Of a stretch of 64,000 nucleotides of DNA, positions 60,381 through 64,000 are shown one piece after another (position 1 is the first letter of the stretch; each line of letters starts with the position of its first letter). The DNA lies in assembly GCA_007844125.1 (NCBI GenBank), contig CM017573.1, positions 10,109,783 to 10,173,782 of the forward strand, given 5' to 3'. This DNA is from Sinonovacula constricta (lineage: Eukaryota; Mollusca; Bivalvia; Cardiida; Solecurtidae). The translations under genes and the position numbers were made by a program. The notes below the pieces were generated by a model, which made no database searches, had not been told where the DNA came from, and worked only from the letters and a program-made list of their open reading frames with translations.

Positions 60381-60463
<83 letters not shown>
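59984..60463 (-). repeat. Dispersed repeat B with GA microsatellite, inverted copy
   Basis: Reverse complement of 7626-8177, including the dinucleotide tract (GA at 60385-60463). Shared segments on the minus strand include CTACTGTACATACTGTACAT, TTTGACGGGATATTG and GATTGGAGCGCTCCAT. Small indels separate the copies. Confidence 0.85.
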
Positions 60464-60467
<4 letters not shown>

Positions 60468-60506
60468 CCTTATTCTTATTTAAGATACCGCTATTTCATA
60501 TACTGA

Positions 60507-60923
60507 CTATACAGATTTCTTTTCATTCGCGGCGTTAACATCAAAGTATATCATTTCTAATATGTATGTTTTGACATTATTAAACAACCGACTGAATTGA
60601 TCTATGAAGCGTGTTGCTTCAGTACATGTCCACTTATAGCTTTCAGTACAAAATGCGCCTGGCAGCATTTGACAGGTGTTCGAGACCAGTGGATGCGGTT
60701 TGTGTACTTTAAACTGCAAAATGGCGTAGAAGTCAATGGTCAATTCTGTGCCAAAATCAATTTTCAAATCCAAAATATGATTAAACAACAATGCTGACAC
60801 AATATGGTAATCTTCAATAAGAATATATGACAAAGTCCTATGAGCATTGCAACATATACCAAACTCCGAAAAGGCACAGAACAAAGGTATTTCACATGCA
60901 AGCCAAGCGAAAAGCAAGAACAA
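60507..60923 (-). other. Unassigned 138-codon open frame
   Basis: The longest non-repetitive open frame with a start codon. It begins MFLLFAWLACEIPLFC, which is hydrophobic like a signal peptide, and contains SNTCQMLPGAFCTESY and KWTCTEA. I do not recognise it. Part of it (60816-60876) lies in a 61-bp sequence repeated exactly at 61465-61525, so the N-terminal region is at least partly repeat-derived. There is no poly(A) or splice support, and length alone is not convincing in AT-rich DNA. Confidence 0.2.
60816..60876. repeat. 61-bp exact direct repeat, copy 1
   Basis: Identical over 61 bp to 61465-61525, starting AATAAGAATATATGACAAAG and ending ACTCCGAAAAGGCA. The spacing is 649 bp; flanks outside the unit differ. 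Confidence 0.93.
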
Positions 60924-60956
60924 ACCCGTGATGAGTCATTTAACGAAAAGAGCAAA

Positions 60957-61055
60957 CCCGACAGTTACCGCCTTGGAACGGCCAGTCGGCAATATGGACC
61001 GACTGGGGTGCTTAAACCGGTTTTACAGAGCTCTAACCTCGCACTTCCTGATTAG
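60957..61055 (-). repeat. Dispersed repeat B, third partial copy
   Basis: GTTACCGCCTTGGAACGGCC, AGTCGGCAATATGGACCGAC and GGGTGCTTAAACCGG match the reverse complement of about 7935-8035 and the minus-oriented copy at 60110-60205. Confidence 0.85.
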
Positions 61056-61464
61056 TTTCTCAAATGCAAGCAATGAAAAAAAACACGATCGATTTGAATA
61101 CAAAATGTCCAAGCGCTGATATTTTCTATAAGTTATGACGAAATTAGTGACGTCATTAAAAAATAATGTCCACATTGTGTTTAGAAAAGAATTTTGTGTT
61201 ATTTCGACTTGAAAAACTACACAAAAATGGTTGACTATAAATAAAATTAACTTTCTGAATCATGAACAAACATGACCAGAGACGAATAAATGGTTGTAGC
61301 ATCCTGTTGATGTGAAGATAGAATTGAAGAACCAAAGTCCACTGTCCATCAAAGGAAATACACGTAACAATCCTTATAGGATAAATTAAATGACAACATA
61401 GATTACATGCACGGGGAGATTTTTACGACTGCCACACTGCACAAGTAACATTGTTGTGATCATG
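61056..61464. other. AT-rich DNA, no gene seen
   Basis: No feature recognised. Confidence 0.5.
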
Positions 61465-61525
61465 AATAAGAATATATGACAAAGTCCTATGAGCATTGCA
61501 ACATATACCAAACTCCGAAAAGGCA
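61465..61525. repeat. 61-bp exact direct repeat, copy 2
   Basis: Partner of 60816-60876. Confidence 0.93.
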
Positions 61526-61634
61526 ACACTTGTACCGTTGGTGGAAATGCACGCAAAATTTCCCAGTAAGTCGTTTGAGCAACGACCGTTTAAAAAACGA
61601 ATGAATATCATGCAAACAACATAGATAACAAAGC

Positions 61635-62028
61635 CAATCGGAACACTTCGGATAATTCACGAATCGTCTCTCGGATGTATGTAGGTAGTCGGATTACCTC
61701 GGCCATTTCCCTAAATGGGACCTCTTTTGTGGCAGACGTCAAAACAAAGATGGCAGTTCGGATGATAGCTCACTATAGTACGATGCCTCTAAAACTTCAA
61801 TTTGTGGCGGCTTCAAATTTAAATCATCCATGTTTAATTTACCCGGCGCAGCAAAGAAAACAGCTGTCAAACGACGCCTTTGTTTATCGTTTGTGCGAAA
61901 TACATTTTACACATATTCTTCCGATTTCCGGCGAACAGAACGATCGCGATTTCTGTTAGTATAATTGTACCAGATACATCCGAGGGATGATTGTCCCGAA
62001 GACGGAATTTCCCGAGGGGTTCCGATTG
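61635..62028 (+). mobile_element. TIR element C, full copy
   Basis: 394 bp. The left end reads CAATCGGAACACTTCGGATA and then CGGATGTA; the right end, reversed, reads CAATCGGAACCCCTCGGGAA and then CGGATGTA, so the imperfect terminal inverted repeats are about 45-54 bp long. One frame stays open from repeat to repeat for 94 codons (61675-61959), including VAASNLNHPCLIYPAQQRK and LCEIHFTHILPISGEQNDR. No transposase motif is recognised. It may be a MITE or the exapted end of a larger element. Confidence 0.85.
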
Positions 62029-62449
62029 ATCACAAACCATTATGTCTATAATTCAGACATGTGATTTTTCCCGATTTCCCTGGGAGACTCCCGATATCAG
62101 GGGTCTGTCTCACGCCTCAGGCTGAGTACATCAATTCTCCCGTTTTTATGTTCCCGACCGACTTAATCCAACCCCTACTAATGGCTGCCACAGTCAGTAG
62201 CTACAAGTCGATCATTTGAATAGATCATTTGAATACGCAATATAACCTACTGCAAGCGTCCAGCACATGCGTGTGCAGCTAATTAGAACAGATCACTGCC
62301 CATCTATGAGCGTACCGAGTGTTCATTGGTCGAGATGATAATTTCGTGCCCTGTCTACTGGTGTAAGAAGGCATACGTCACAAACTGTAATCCCTTGATT
62401 GACAATCTAACCACACACATTTAGTGAATCGATGAGGTCAGTTTTGATT
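62029..62449. other. Intergenic DNA, no gene seen
   Basis: Less AT-rich than its surroundings. No feature recognised. Confidence 0.5.
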
Positions 62450-63192
62450 CAAATAAACTTTCCTCCAAACCTTCGCATAAACTATGTCCCAGGGGATTAT
62501 TTTGGGTGAGGAACACGAATCCGGTGTCCGTTTTTAAATGTCACTACCCTTTTGGAGATCTAGGGTATCGACAAAATGAGCGCGGGCACCTGTTCTGGAA
62601 ATGGGCGTCTTTGCCGAAATGGTAAGAGACAGCTCTAAAGTTACATCGGATTCGTGCTCAGCACACTTGGTTTGGACTATGAACAACAGTTGAGATATTT
62701 GTCTGAAAAAAAAAATCACCGAAAAATGCAAAAAGTCAATGACCTCGGATCTTAACATTTTGGTCATTTTTGAGTCAAATAAACTTTCCTCCAAACCTTC
62801 ACCCAAACTATGTCCCAAGGGATAATTTGGGTAAGGAAAACAAATCCGGTGTCCGTTTTTAAATGTCACTTCCCCTTTTGGAGATCTAGGGTATCGACAA
62901 AAATTGGCGCGGGCACCTGTTCTGGAAATGGGCGTCTTCGCCGAAATGGTAAGAGACAGCTCTAAAGTAACACCGGATTTGTGCTCAGCACACTTGGTTT
63001 AGACTAGGAACAACAGTTGAGACTTCTGTCTGAAAAAAGAAATTCACCGAAAAATGCAAAAAGTCGATGACCTCGGACCCTATCATTTTGGTCATTGTTG
63101 GGTCAAATAAACTTTCCTCCAAACTTTCACCCAAACTATGTCCCAATGGTTATTTTAGGTGAGGAACACGAATCCGGTGTCAGTTTTAAAAT
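62450..63192. repeat. ~327-bp tandem repeat, 2.3 copies
   Basis: CAAATAAACTTTCCTCCAAA starts units at 62450, 62776 and 63104 (offsets 326 and 328). Shared internal blocks include GAACACGAATCCGGTGTCCG, TTTTGGAGATCTAGGGTATC, GCGCGGGCACCTGTTCTGG and ATGGTAAGAGACAGCTCTAA. The third unit is cut off after about 90 bp by the CA-rich minisatellite. A minus-strand 111-codon frame in it is not supported as a gene. Confidence 0.95.
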
Positions 63193-63915
63193 GTCTCACA
63201 CCCAGACACACACCCAGACACACAATTTTCTCACCTTTAATCACACAGTCTTACATCCAGATCCACACCAGACCCACAATCTCTCACCTTTAGTCACACA
63301 GTCTCACACTCAGACCTACACAAAGACCCACTACCTCTCACCTGTAATTACACAGACCCACACCCTTACTCACAATCCCTCACCTTTAATCACACGGTTT
63401 CAGACCCAGACTCGCACCGAGACTCACACTCTCTCACCTTTAATCACACAGTCTCGCATCGACATCCACACCCAGACTCACAATCTCTCATCTTTAATCA
63501 CACAGACTCACACCCGACAGACTCCCAGACTCACAACCTCTCACCTTTAATCACACACACCCGAAAGACTCCCAGACCCACAACTCTCACATTTAACAAC
63601 ACAGTCTCGCACCGACACCCACATCCAGACTCTCGCAATCTCTCATCTCTAATCGCACAGACTCATGCCTGACAGACTCCCAGACCCACAACCCCTCACC
63701 TTTAATTACTCACAGTCTCACACCAGACCTAAAGCCAGACGCAGAATCTTTCACCTTTAATCAATCAGAGTCTCACACCAGACCCGCATCCAGACTCAAC
63801 CTCTGACCTTTAATCACTCACAGTCTCACACCTAGACCCAAATTCAGACAAATAATCTCTCAACTTTAGTCACACAGTCTCACAACCAGACTCACACTCT
63901 CGCACTTTTAATTGC
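63193..63915. repeat. CA-rich minisatellite, ~42/54-bp units
   Basis: Units built from CTCTCACCTTTAATCACACA, GTCTCACACCCAGA and CCCACACCCAGACTCACAAT. Lengths are mostly near 54 or 42 bp because a GTCTCACAC block is present or absent. The 151-codon plus-strand frame that enters it is an artefact. Confidence 0.9.
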
Positions 63916-64000
63916 ACACTGTGTGGGTGAGTGTGAGTGTGCGTGTGACGGTGGGTGTGAGAGTGTGGGTGAGGGTTGGAGTGAGAGTGTGGGTGAGGGT
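63916..64000. repeat. GT-rich tract continuing past the window edge
   Basis: After AATTGCACACT the composition flips from CA-rich to GT-rich: GTGTGGGTGAGTGTGAGTGT and GAGAGTGTGGGTGAGGGT. The words are those of the preceding array read on the other strand (CACACCCACACTCTCACTC). The array continues beyond the window. Confidence 0.8.

Noticed and set aside
60507..60923. A second GM2-activator-like gene on the minus strand
   Set aside because: The inverted repeat B next to it prompted the idea, but its cysteine pattern (CQMLPGAFC, WTC) does not fit the IPC/GSC/LSC order of the family.
63095..63550. 151-codon plus-strand frame rich in THTQTH
   Set aside because: It runs from the 327-bp repeat into the CA-rich minisatellite and has no independent support.

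Overview
The window looks like nuclear DNA of a mollusc, most likely a bivalve. It is AT-rich, with short exons between canonical GT/AG splice sites, tRNA-derived SINEs with target-site duplications, decayed LINE, hAT and OTU relics, and fragments of a dispersed repeat (core GGTCACTAGGTCAAA, end TTAGCTCACC) that I know from bivalve genomes. I see no prokaryotic gene organisation, rRNA, intact tRNA or CRISPR. Species cannot be fixed from the sequence alone. Most long open frames here are artefacts of tandem repeats and are not called as genes.

Layout. 1-5.5 kb: AT-rich DNA with microsatellites, a 1.5 kb array of a 16-bp unit, a possible minus-strand terminal exon (4577-4785) and an 8-copy ~55-bp repeat with a palindromic core. 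6.25-8.35 kb: the one confidently identified gene, three plus-strand exons of a GM2-activator-like lipid-binding (ML-domain) protein; its first exon was not found. 8.9-18.5 kb: a transposon graveyard (TIR elements, OTU-domain relic, four SINEs, hAT transposase relic, LINE relic, a 409-bp CAGGG-type MITE). 18.7-39.4 kb: one giant satellite of a 43-bp monomer (about 480 copies) with kilobase higher-order duplications. 40.9-52.4 kb: five more unrelated minisatellites (32/21, 17-21, 49, ~46-52 and 41 bp). 52.5-64 kb: sparse DNA with dispersed repeats, inverted partners of elements in the left part, a probable minus-strand terminal exon (59041-59273), a 327-bp tandem repeat and a CA-rich minisatellite that flips to GT-rich at the right edge.

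How it may fit together. Between 16.8 and 49.0 kb, five short open segments with splice-like borders can be joined in compatible phase on the plus strand and are followed by a poly(A) signal. If real, they are exons of one unidentified gene whose introns hold the 43-bp, 32/21-bp and 17-21-bp arrays, with the 49-bp array touching the last exon. This is inference, and one segment carries an in-frame stop. The best-supported unusual result is that the 4.7 kb 32/21-bp array grew from the body of a SINE: an unexpanded copy of the same SINE lies about 0.8 kb upstream, and the SINE 3' tail is still attached to the array's end.
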